A DNA stretch of 5,923 nt from Nitrospirota bacterium (GCA_015491705.1 WFVK01000289.1:1-5923); one strand, 5' to 3'; shown: positions 1-5,783, counted from the first letter of the stretch. The notes: generated from the sequence alone by a model not told the origin. A program made the numbers and translations.

Positions 1-19
1 AGATGTGTATAAGAGACAG
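1..19 (+). other. Tn5 mosaic end / Nextera adapter remnant (library artefact)
   Basis: The first 19 bases read AGATGTGTATAAGAGACAG, the exact hyperactive Tn5 mosaic-end sequence used in Nextera tagmentation libraries. It sits at the very edge of the window with no transposon genes beside it. The natural explanation is an untrimmed adapter at a contig end rather than a real transposon. Genomic sequence begins at about base 20, so whatever lies beyond the left gene is unknown. Confidence 0.96.
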
Positions 20-22
20 CCC

Positions 23-2299
23 TTAAGCCGTCTTCCTCTGAAATACAGATGAATTCATATCCTCGATGATTTCTTTAAGCTCCTTTTCTCCGAAAAGCTC
101 AACCCCGAGTCCAGCCGCATTCAGGATGGAAAGAGGCGGACTGAAAAGGTCTTCAATCTCAATTTTGCCGCTTGCTATGCCACGGTTCTTTAGAAGTGAC
201 AGATACTGCGCCTGTTGAGGTGTCAAGGACTTCGATACGAGCCATGCATGGAAGTTCTCTGTCAGCTCCTCCTCCCTGCTCTTGATGCGAAGGCTTCCCA
301 AAGCGGCCTTTATGAAATCGAGCAGATTGCCGCCAGGCTGGCGATATGCCCGGCGCAGGTTGTCTTCGTTAAAATACATCTCAGGCTTGTTTAAACGATT
401 AACCAGTTCCTCTTCTTCTTCAGGAGCAAGAGGCTCTCCATCACGAACCTTCCTTATAATATGGTCTTCCCGGGCGGCCGCCTGTATGGTTTTCTCCCAG
501 TTGGTTATGTAGTCGCGCTTGTCTACACGTTCGCCTTGGGGTCCCACCTCGACGTATTTAACTGCATGCAACCATTCATCCTGAAGTCCAAGCTCTATAA
601 GGTCACCCGGGGGTTTTGGAGGCCCCGGTGGCGTACCTCCGGGGCCGCGGCCTGTCCCGGTAAAGATGTCCGTGTCGCTGTCGTTAAAATACTCGTGGTT
701 TCCGAAGAAATCGTAAATAATGAACCCCTGCTTGCCGATATGCGGGGCCGTTCTTGTTCCACGCCCTCGCATCTGCTGATAAAGAATCGGGCTGCGCACC
801 CTCCGGCACATTACAAGGTGGAGCACCTCACGGCAGTCAAAACCGGTATCAAGCATGCCGACGCTTACGGCAACCTGAGGGGATTCCTCCCGCTTGAATC
901 TGCGGATGAGGTCGTCGGCATTGGGAACATCGCTCGTAATGACCTCGGCGTATCTGTCCTTACACTCCGGATGCAACTCGTTCAGGTAATAGGCCAGGCG
1001 CGCTGCATGGTGCTTTGTAATGGCAAAGACGATGGCTTTGCCAGGGCCGGTGTTTTGATTAGGAGCAAGTTTTTTGTAATTCTCCCATGCGAGCCGGTCG
1101 AACTCCTCCATCATCTTCCGGTTGGTGTCCTCGTTGGTCCACTTTCGCTCGAACTCTACAGGGTCGTAGGTCTCATCATCTACCTCCGCGCCCTTGGCCA
1201 GAAGGACGGTTATGCCGGTTGCAAACTTGTAAGGGACAAGGTAGCCTTCTATGAAGGCATCCCGGATCGGGTATGCAAAATCCGGCTGTCCGTCACGGCA
1301 GTGATAGAACTGGAAGGTATTCCGCTCGATAAAAGCCGAAGGTGTGGCGGTAAGGCCGATGTGGAATGCATCAAAGTGGGTAAGGGTAGTCTGCCATGCT
1401 CCGTATATCGAGCGGTGGCATTCATCTGCAATCACTACATCGAAATAGCCGCTTGTAAATTCGGTATAACGCCCTATCATGGTCTGAAGCAGGCAGACTG
1501 TTATCTGCTGTTCCTGTTTAACCATCCCCGGACGGAGCCAGTAGCTGCTGTACTGGTTCAAGATATCCTGGATTGCCTCCAATGCCTGTTTTGCAAGCTG
1601 CTCTCTATCCACGAGGAAGAGTATGCGTTCCGCCCGTCCGGCCTGAATCAGGCGCTTGAGATAAAGGCAGACAATATCCGTCTTGCCTGTACCAGTGGGA
1701 AGCTCTATCAAAAAACGGCGCTTACCAAGTTCTACAGCCTGGTCAAGCGCCCTCATCGCATCCTGCTGATATGGGCGCACCTCTCTGCTTTCACCTTGCC
1801 GGATGTAGTATTCCGGGATTTCTATGGTGGCAAGGGGCTTCCTTGTGGAACGCATTTCTACCAGACGTTCGAGGTCACGCCTGGAGAAGAAGGAATTAAC
1901 GATACGGGCGTCATCGTTCCCGTAGTCCCAAAAATAGATGAGATCGCCGTTCGTCAGGAAGATAAAGGGAGCACCGATCTTTTTAGCATAGGGCAAGGCC
2001 TGCTGTTTCGCTGTATAAGGTTGTATTGCTGAGCGTTTGGCCTCGATTATGGCAAGAGGCCTGCCTCTCCGATCCATCAGCACATAATCGGCCCGGCCTG
2101 ACGGTATTTCATCTCCGTCTGGCGTCTGTTTGGAAGTCCGAATGCCGTATTCGGCCTGTGTTTCAGCCACCCTTTCATGCCGGCTGCTAACAAAAACTTC
2201 TGTCAGAATCTGTGACCTATCCGCAGGATTCCATCCCGCCTGCCTGAGCAGGTCATCGATGACAATCCTGGCATCGGCTTCGGTTGAGAAGTCTCTCAA
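23..2299 (-). CDS. EcoEI-type HsdR-like restriction nuclease/SF2 helicase, 758 aa
   Basis: This resembles type I restriction R subunits of the EcoEI group, ATP-driven DNA translocases that cleave DNA with a PD-(D/E)xK nuclease. The N-terminal nuclease shows D71 of RADYVL and E86-x-K88 of IIEAKR. The helicase core follows: Walker A PTGTGKT (201-207), DECH (292-295), LTATP (316-320), GMLDTGFDC (481-489) and QMRGRGTR (509-516). A Gly/Pro-rich linker (about 548-565) leads to an EcoEI-like C-terminal helical region. All key residues are present and the length is near the usual 800, so it looks intact. The start is TTG at 2297-2299, with AAAGGGGG six bases upstream; an in-frame TAA just before it rules out a longer protein. 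It begins 12 bp after the SNase stop, in the same frame, so the two are probably cotranscribed. The stop is three bases from the adapter, so partner hsdM/hsdS genes could lie beyond the contig. It could instead be a stand-alone helicase-nuclease. Confidence 0.9.
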   Translation of the reverse strand: MRDFSTEADARIVIDDLLRQAGWNPADRSQILTEVFVSSRHERVAETQAEYGIRTSKQTPDGDEIPSGRADYVLMDRRGRPLAIIEAKRSAIQPYTAKQQALPYAKKIGAPFIFLTNGDLIYFWDYGNDDARIVNSFFSRRDLERLVEMRSTRKPLATIEIPEYYIRQGESREVRPYQQDAMRALDQAVELGKRRFLIELPTGTGKTDIVCLYLKRLIQAGRAERILFLVDREQLAKQALEAIQDILNQYSSYWLRPGMVKQEQQITVCLLQTMIGRYTEFTSGYFDVVIADECHRSIYGAWQTTLTHFDAFHIGLTATPSAFIERNTFQFYHCRDGQPDFAYPIRDAFIEGYLVPYKFATGITVLLAKGAEVDDETYDPVEFERKWTNEDTNRKMMEEFDRLAWENYKKLAPNQNTGPGKAIVFAITKHHAARLAYYLNELHPECKDRYAEVITSDVPNADDLIRRFKREESPQVAVSVGMLDTGFDCREVLHLVMCRRVRSPILYQQMRGRGTRTAPHIGKQGFIIYDFFGNHEYFNDSDTDIFTGTGRGPGGTPPGPPKPPGDLIELGLQDEWLHAVKYVEVGPQGERVDKRDYITNWEKTIQAAAREDHIIRKVRDGEPLAPEEEEELVNRLNKPEMYFNEDNLRRAYRQPGGNLLDFIKAALGSLRIKSREEELTENFHAWLVSKSLTPQQAQYLSLLKNRGIASGKIEIEDLFSPPLSILNAAGLGVELFGEKELKEIIEDMNSSVFQRKTA

Positions 2300-2311
2300 T
2301 AAATGCCCCCT

Positions 2312-2587
2312 TTATGAGAAGTAATCTGCAAGATATCTCCCGTTATAGTAGACATCGCAAACGAGACGCCCGCGGTCGACTTTGTAGGCCTTCCGCAGAT
2401 CGACTTCTTCTCTGAGAATGAGTCTCGACAGTTTGTACTTTGCGGCCCGGCCTCCGTAAGCGTACAACTCCGGGGCGTCATAGCCCGTTGGCCGGACGCG
2501 GGTTCCGGTCTGACCGTTCCATCTCCATCCCGGATTGACCTCAAAGGTATCCCCGTCGATGATGTTTGTTACCAAAAAGTCTGCCAT
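2312..2587 (-). CDS. Minimal staphylococcal-nuclease-fold (thermonuclease family) protein, 91 aa
   Basis: The protein is a short SNase/TNase-like domain, predicted to be a Ca2+-dependent phosphodiesterase acting on DNA or RNA. Catalytic positions can be aligned by eye to S. aureus nuclease: D13 of IIDGDT (D21), R32 (R35), D37 (D40) and E40 (E43) in RPTGYDAPE, and R74 of DRGR (R87). It stops at GRYLADYFS, so it keeps the beta-barrel and active site but lacks about 35-40 C-terminal residues that form the last helices of the classic enzyme. It has no signal peptide, unlike secreted family members, which suggests cytoplasmic action. The start is the ATG at 2585-2587, with a strong AGGAGG (2595-2600) seven bases upstream. 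An in-frame ATG at 2638 would add 17 residues, but it lies inside the sigma-54 promoter and has no good ribosome site. It is first in a pair with the HsdR-like gene. Confidence 0.85.
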   Translation of the reverse strand: MADFLVTNIIDGDTFEVNPGWRWNGQTGTRVRPTGYDAPELYAYGGRAAKYKLSRLILREEVDLRKAYKVDRGRLVCDVYYNGRYLADYFS

Positions 2588-2592
2588 GGTTG

Positions 2593-2600
2593 CACCTCCT
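2593..2600 (-). promoter_or_regulatory. Strong Shine-Dalgarno that fixes the SNase start
   Basis: The minus strand reads AGGAGGTG here. The AGGAGG core ends seven bases before the ATG at 2587. This is the strongest ribosome binding site in the window and decides in favour of the 91-aa form over the 108-aa reading from 2638. Confidence 0.85.
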
Positions 2601-2626
2601 GGATTTGATTTTTCTATCAGGTAAAG

Positions 2627-2642
2627 AGCAACCAGCATGCCA
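2627..2642 (-). promoter_or_regulatory. Sigma-54 (-24/-12) promoter for the SNase-HsdR-like operon
   Basis: The minus strand reads TGGCATGCTGGTTGCT, matching the RpoN consensus TGGCAY-N5-TTGCW with the required spacing between the -24 GG and the -12 GC. The C of the -12 element is at 2628, which puts the start site near 2616. The leader to the SNase ATG at 2587 would be about 29 bases and contains the strong ribosome site. The promoter lies in the roughly 100-bp gap directly downstream of a gene for a sigma-54 activator, so activator and target promoter are adjacent. The site is inferred from sequence only. Confidence 0.82.
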
Positions 2643-2689
2643 ACCTGGCTTGGTCTTTGTAAGTGATGTATTTTGCATGTTTTTTCGTG

Positions 2690-4252
2690 TCATCCAACAT
2701 CTTCTTCTTGTGCCATAGCTTCAACCTGCGTTGTAGCATTTTCAACCTCGGTTGAAGAGGGCTTTGATGTCGTAAGAAACTTATGAACCGCCTGCGGCGT
2801 AATCCCAAGGAGTCTCGCCGCTTCGCTCTGGTTTCCTTTAGCGGTCTCCAGGGCGCGCAATATCAGTTGTTTCCTGGCACTACTGAGATATTCTTCCAAT
2901 GAGAAGCCTATGCATGGTTCGGGAAGCGCATCAAGCGGATCAGCATATGTAACAGGCTCGGTTATCAGCAGATCATCCGCTTCAAGCACCTCATGCCTGG
3001 AAAGCCTTACAGAGCGTTCAATCACGTTTGCCAAATCGCGTACATTTCCAGGCCATGTATGACCTTGAAGTCGAGACAGCGCATCTGGAGATAGTTGCTT
3101 TGGCTTTCTTAAGTTTGAATTGATACGGTCGAGAATATATAGGGCTATCTTGGGGATATCACTTCTTCGCTTTCGAAGTGGTGGAATAGTTATCTCACCT
3201 ACATTGAGGCGGTAATAAAGATCTTCCCGAAACCGTCCTTGTTTAATCTGTTTCCTTAAGTCTCGATTGGTTGCCGCAATAATGCGAACATTGACTTTGT
3301 GTGGTCTTCTGGCGCCTATAGGTTCTATAACTCCATCCTGTAATACCCGCAAAAGCTTCGCCTGAGTTTGAGAGGGCAGTTCGGCAATTTCATCAAGGAA
3401 TAAAGTCCCTTTATCTGCAAGATCAAATTTACCGACCTGATCCGTGTGCGCACCCGTAAAGGCTCCCTTTTTATGGCCAAAAAGAATGCTTTCAACAAGA
3501 TCTTCGGGGATGGCAGCACAGTTCAATGGGACAAAACAATCTTTTGGTCTCCCACTAAGCCGATGTATTAGTCGAGCAAAGAGTTCTTTGCCTGTGCCGG
3601 TCTCACCTTGAATCAAAATAGGCGTATCTGAAGGTGCAAGCATGGCCGCAACCTCAAGAGATTTTTTGGTCTTGGGATGATCACCAACTATGCCGAGTTG
3701 TGCAAGGGCTGTATTCAAGTCTACCGGTAGAATTTCCGGCACTTCTATTTCAATCACTTTTGAACGAACGACAGGGAACTCTTTTAAGGTAAAGTCAATC
3801 TCTGTTACCAGGGGACGGTCTTTTGTTACAAAGCGAGGAGGACGAACGTGGAGGAGGCGTGCAGGAATTTCACCGCTTGATGTAAGTAAAACCCAGCACG
3901 CATGCATTTGAGGCGTACCAGAAGCTACTGCTATAAAATAGCTTCCGTCAGTTATATCTTCTTGAATTTTGGGGAGGTGCTTCCTCAATCCCTTCAGGAT
4001 CAAGGAATAATCGGTTGGGTCGTCTAAAGGGATATCTCTTATCTCAACATCTAACTTAGAATTCGACGCCAATATTGCCGATTTAGTCTCCAATGTAATC
4101 TGTTCGGTGCTTGGCGTTGAGAAAAGAATAATCTTGTCAAAGGCCTTGGCAAAAATAAGGGACAAAATAGGACCTGGTTGCTCTTCTTGGCCAACCAGCC
4201 CCTTTACATATGGGTCATGAAATCCAGTAAATGTAAGCAGTACCTTGAACAT
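2690..4252 (-). CDS. RtcR/CARF-like sigma-54-dependent transcriptional activator, 520 aa
   Basis: This is an enhancer-binding protein that remodels sigma-54 RNA polymerase using ATP. Residues 1 to about 165 resemble the CARF-like sensor of RtcR: an opening FKVLLTFTGFHDPY strand, then YFIAVASGTPQMHACWVLL and IPARLLHVRPPR, parallel to the TGT...CWFLL...PARLI...PPR pattern of E. coli RtcR. The AAA+ domain is complete, with Walker A GETGTGKE (216-223), the sigma-54 contact loop GAFTGA (263-268), Walker B GTLFLDE (282-288), FREDLYYRL (341-349) and WPGNVRDL (400-407). A Fis-type HTH (about 470-495, GNQSEAARLLGITPQAVHKFL) precedes a charged tail. There is no receiver, PAS or GAF domain. The chosen ATG (4250-4252) is two bases after the upstream gene's TGA; a TTG at 4258 would add two residues. 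The weak ribosome site suggests translational coupling. It likely controls the sigma-54 promoter just downstream. Calling it rtcR itself is not supported, because no rtcA or rtcB is seen nearby. Confidence 0.88.
   Translation of the reverse strand: MFKVLLTFTGFHDPYVKGLVGQEEQPGPILSLIFAKAFDKIILFSTPSTEQITLETKSAILASNSKLDVEIRDIPLDDPTDYSLILKGLRKHLPKIQEDITDGSYFIAVASGTPQMHACWVLLTSSGEIPARLLHVRPPRFVTKDRPLVTEIDFTLKEFPVVRSKVIEIEVPEILPVDLNTALAQLGIVGDHPKTKKSLEVAAMLAPSDTPILIQGETGTGKELFARLIHRLSGRPKDCFVPLNCAAIPEDLVESILFGHKKGAFTGAHTDQVGKFDLADKGTLFLDEIAELPSQTQAKLLRVLQDGVIEPIGARRPHKVNVRIIAATNRDLRKQIKQGRFREDLYYRLNVGEITIPPLRKRRSDIPKIALYILDRINSNLRKPKQLSPDALSRLQGHTWPGNVRDLANVIERSVRLSRHEVLEADDLLITEPVTYADPLDALPEPCIGFSLEEYLSSARKQLILRALETAKGNQSEAARLLGITPQAVHKFLTTSKPSSTEVENATTQVEAMAQEEDVG
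2720..2735. promoter_or_regulatory. Promoter-proximal candidate activator site (imperfect palindrome)
   Basis: TTCAACCTGCGTTGTA is an imperfect inverted repeat that matches the palindrome at 2741-2756 at 13 of 16 positions. Its start is 21 bp from the other copy, about two helical turns, so both would present the same DNA face. Its centre is about 111 bp upstream of the predicted sigma-54 start site, in the range used by enhancer-binding proteins. It lies inside the last codons of the activator gene. Confidence 0.55.
2741..2756. promoter_or_regulatory. Promoter-distal candidate activator site (perfect palindrome)
   Basis: TTCAACCTCGGTTGAA is a perfect 16-bp inverted repeat (TTCAACCT with AGGTTGAA), centred about 132 bp upstream of the predicted start site at 2616. 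With its partner at 2720-2735 it has the geometry of a tandem upstream activator sequence for a dimeric Fis-type HTH activator. It is embedded in the weakly structured C-terminal tail codons of the activator gene. The protein there repeats T-E/Q-V-E, so part of the repetition could be coding. Confidence 0.6.
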
Positions 4253-4254
4253 TT

Positions 4255-4452
4255 TCAACTGTTTTGCCTTGTTTTATTCTTACCAGAGCTTTTTGACCTG
4301 ACCCACTCATCTACTTCTTCTTTTCTGAATTTCCAGAGACGCCCAAGCTTATGAGCAGGCATATGCTTTTCATCAATCCATTTATAAACCGTATCTCGCT
4401 TAATTCCAAGGTAGGCTGCGATCTCATCTACAGAAAGCCAGCGGTCTTCCAT
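4255..4452 (-). CDS. Excisionase-family (HTH_17/AlpA-like) DNA-binding protein, 65 aa
   Basis: The small protein begins MEDRWLSVDEIAAYLGIKRD and continues TVYKWIDEKHMPAHKLGRLWKF, the classic MerR/excisionase-type winged HTH: helix, turn, recognition helix (TVYKWI), then a wing (KLGRLWKFR) and a last helix (EEVDEWVRS). A Lys/Arg-rich tail follows. I prefer the ATG at 4450-4452 because GGAG (4462-4465) lies nine bases upstream. An in-frame ATG at 4467 adds five residues but has no ribosome site. The TGA stop is two bases from the activator ATG, so the two form one operon. Such proteins act in phage or element excision and also as small regulators beside restriction and defence genes; which role applies here cannot be read from the sequence. 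It may autoregulate through the inverted repeat in its leader. Confidence 0.83.
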   Translation of the reverse strand: MEDRWLSVDEIAAYLGIKRDTVYKWIDEKHMPAHKLGRLWKFRKEEVDEWVRSKSSGKNKTRQNS

Positions 4453-4492
4453 AAATATAAGCTCCATAGCTTGTTGATTCTGAATATACTAT

Positions 4493-4516
4493 TTTATCCG
4501 AATAGAACAGGATAAA
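4493..4516. promoter_or_regulatory. Inverted repeat in the leader of the HTH-activator operon (candidate operator)
   Basis: TTTATCC (4493-4499) and GGATAAA (4510-4516) form a perfect 7-bp inverted repeat with a 10-bp spacer. It sits between the -10 box at 4526 and the HTH start codon, so a bound protein would block initiation or early elongation. On the minus strand GATAAAAT occurs at 4492-4499 and again at 4522-4529, exactly 30 bp apart. The excisionase-like product of the first gene is the obvious candidate ligand, but that is inference. Confidence 0.45.
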
Positions 4517-4525
4517 CTGGATTTT

Positions 4526-4554
4526 ATCGTACTGGATGGGGGGATTTCTGTCAA
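4526..4554 (-). promoter_or_regulatory. Sigma-70-type promoter for the HTH-activator operon
   Basis: On the minus strand a perfect -35 TTGACA (4554-4549) is followed, after 17 bp, by TACGAT (4531-4526), which matches four of six bases of the -10 consensus. The start site should be near 4519, leaving a leader of about 65 bases to the ATG at 4452. The promoter lies just past the terminator of the upstream block, which supports an independent transcription unit. Direct repeats of ACTGGAT (4516-4522 and 4531-4537) border the -10 box. Confidence 0.65.
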
Positions 4555-4583
4555 GGGGTCAAATTGGAAATTTTCAAGACAAG

Positions 4584-4605
4584 AAAACCCCTCGCTATGG
4601 AGGGG
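4584..4605 (-). terminator. Intrinsic terminator ending the right-hand block
   Basis: Read on the minus strand, CCCCTC-CATAGC-GAGGGG forms a 6-bp GC-rich hairpin (4605-4588), followed at once by TTTTCTTG (4587 onward). A short A/T extension on the other side (AAAG before the stem) would make it partly active in the plus direction too. It comes after the 4648-4854 reading frame and before the TTGACA promoter at 4554, so it separates the PEP-CTERM unit from the activator operon. Confidence 0.75.
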
Positions 4606-4647
4606 CTTTCTAAGCGGGGAGCAGGCTTGTCTATTTCAGGAGTGCCC

Positions 4648-4854
4648 TCAGACGGTTGGAGAGGCCGCTGCCCTTGTTGCCTGTTTTGCGTAAAATCCGC
4701 GTGCTCCATCCAGACAGAACTCCGGATCCTCGATAATAGGCAGGGCATACAACAGCTCTCCGGTATGATTATGCCATACTTCACTCAAAGCGGCATCCCC
4801 GCGACACCCCATCTTATTGAGTATTCCGGGAATTTGCGCCATTACCTCCGGCAT
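4648..4854 (-). CDS. Possible small protein of unknown function, 68 aa
   Basis: I do not recognise this gene. The frame starts MPEVMAQIPGILNKMGCRG, contains acidic and aromatic residues (VWHNHTGELLYALPIIEDPE) and ends ATRAAASPTV. It has a plausible ribosome site (GGGG about six bases before the ATG) and a TGA closing the frame shortly upstream. It begins 36 bp after the PEP-CTERM stop and ends about 40 bp before a same-strand terminator, which is the layout of a last operon gene. No signal peptide or membrane segment is visible. Other frames over the same stretch are open too, so coding is not certain. It could be a remnant of a longer gene. Confidence 0.42.
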   Translation of the reverse strand: MPEVMAQIPGILNKMGCRGDAALSEVWHNHTGELLYALPIIEDPEFCLDGARGFYAKQATRAAASPTV

Positions 4855-4890
4855 AAGATCCCCCGTTCTTCAAATGAAAAGATCAGAATA

Positions 4891-5589
4891 CTACCTTGAA
4901 GATAATTCTCTTTTTCTGAACCTCCTGAAACCAAGTGTTGCGGCACCAACCAGGAAGAGTGTTGAACTTACCGGCTCTGGAACAACCCTGATTTGAGAAA
5001 GTTCCGTTATATGGGGTGGATTGTTATCCGCTCCAAAGTCAACGTCTTTCACTACCCCGACTCCTGGAACAACATATTCATACCAGAAATTATCAGGGGT
5101 ATTATAGTACTTCTTATGAATATAAACATCACTAAAAGAATAACTGTTATAAGGGACTGTCAATGTATTTTTATCAGTTTCCCACGGCAGTGTATCAACA
5201 CTGACAATTTCAGCAAATGCTGTCCCAACACCATCAGGGTCAAGATAAGACCATGTGGTTCCCACGGGGGCACTCTTCCAGAATGGCCGTTCAACTCCAC
5301 CGCCATAATAGAATATTGTGTCCGCTGTCGATCTGAATAAAACATTATCAGACACACCTAACTCTGTAATCTTTACATTGAAGTAATCATAACTTCCAAT
5401 AGTGACCGTATTCAGGACTTCTGCTTGCACTGTCCAGTTGTTCTGAGGCGTAGCTGAATCGTGTTTTGCATATTCATAAACACTACCCACTTGCATGGGC
5501 CAAAAATCTACGGCATGTACATTTGAAACGGAAATCAACAGACTTGTGATCATAAATAATAGACCTGGACTGAAGATGATTTTTTTCAT
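4891..5589 (-). CDS. PEP-CTERM sorting-domain protein, secreted, 232 aa
   Basis: This is an exported protein handled by the exosortase/PEP-CTERM system. A signal peptide covers residues 1-26 (Lys-rich start, hydrophobic core LLFMITSLLI, cleavage after VHA). The C-terminus shows the full sorting signal: VPEP (203-206), a hydrophobic span (about 208-220, SSTLFLVGAATLG) and a basic end (RRFRKR, 222-227). The mature part is rich in aromatic and small polar residues, as expected for a beta-rich surface or matrix protein, with a short W/Y-EYVVPGVGVVKDV stretch; no catalytic motif is visible. The start ATG follows AAAGGGGGG by five bases. PEP-CTERM proteins are thought to be recognised by an exosortase at the inner membrane and to accompany exopolysaccharide production; no exosortase gene is in this window. 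A sigma-54 promoter lies about 80 bp upstream. Confidence 0.92.
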   Translation of the reverse strand: MKKIIFSPGLLFMITSLLISVSNVHAVDFWPMQVGSVYEYAKHDSATPQNNWTVQAEVLNTVTIGSYDYFNVKITELGVSDNVLFRSTADTIFYYGGGVERPFWKSAPVGTTWSYLDPDGVGTAFAEIVSVDTLPWETDKNTLTVPYNSYSFSDVYIHKKYYNTPDNFWYEYVVPGVGVVKDVDFGADNNPPHITELSQIRVVPEPVSSTLFLVGAATLGFRRFRKRELSSR

Positions 5590-5669
5590 TTTTGCCCCCC
5601 TTTCTTGTTTAATGAAGTTGCTTTCTGATTGGATACGGATACTGCCCCCTATACCAATATTGAAAAGAC

Positions 5670-5685
5670 AGCAATATCATTGCCA
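5670..5685 (-). promoter_or_regulatory. Sigma-54 (-24/-12) promoter for the PEP-CTERM gene
   Basis: The minus strand reads TGGCAATGATATTGCT, matching TGGCAN-N5-TTGCW with GG at 5684-5683 and GC at 5672-5671. The predicted start site is near 5659, giving a leader of about 70 bases before the ATG at 5589. PEP-CTERM genes in several bacteria are known to be controlled by sigma-54 with the PrsK/PrsR two-component system, so the site fits the gene it precedes. No regulator of that type is encoded here. Confidence 0.75.
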
Positions 5686-5783
5686 GGGATAAATAAAAAG
5701 TGGTGGCTTTGATAAGTTTTTATTATTCAAGCAATTACGTGAAATAACTGGAATTGTATCGGGCTTATCGGGGAATATGAAGT

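Noticed and set aside
461..2032. Long plus-strand open frame of 523 codons
   Set aside because: It lies entirely antisense to the HsdR-like gene, has no domain pattern and no ribosome site; the opposite strand shows a full set of nuclease and helicase motifs.
2588..2638. N-terminal extension of the SNase protein from an ATG at 2638
   Set aside because: That ATG is inside the sigma-54 promoter and upstream of the predicted start site, while a strong AGGAGG precedes the ATG at 2587.
2641..2652. A third activator half-site (CAACCTGGCTTG) overlapping the -24 box
   Set aside because: The match to the twin palindromes is weak and its position is not on a whole number of helical turns from them.
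4550..4577. Remnant of an insertion-sequence end or REP-type element (GGGGTCAAATT..TTTTCAAGAC)
   Set aside because: It resembles repeats seen beside some transposases, but there is only one copy, no inverted partner, no target duplication and no transposase gene.
4551..4784. Minus-strand frame of 77 codons
   Set aside because: It runs through the intrinsic terminator and into the TTGACA box of the next operon, and overlaps the better-supported 4648-4854 frame.
4564..4899. Plus-strand frame of 111 codons
   Set aside because: It is antisense to the terminator and small gene, has no recognisable motif and no ribosome site at its start.
4993..5340. Plus-strand frame of 115 codons
   Set aside because: It is antisense to the PEP-CTERM gene, which has a clear signal peptide and sorting tail.
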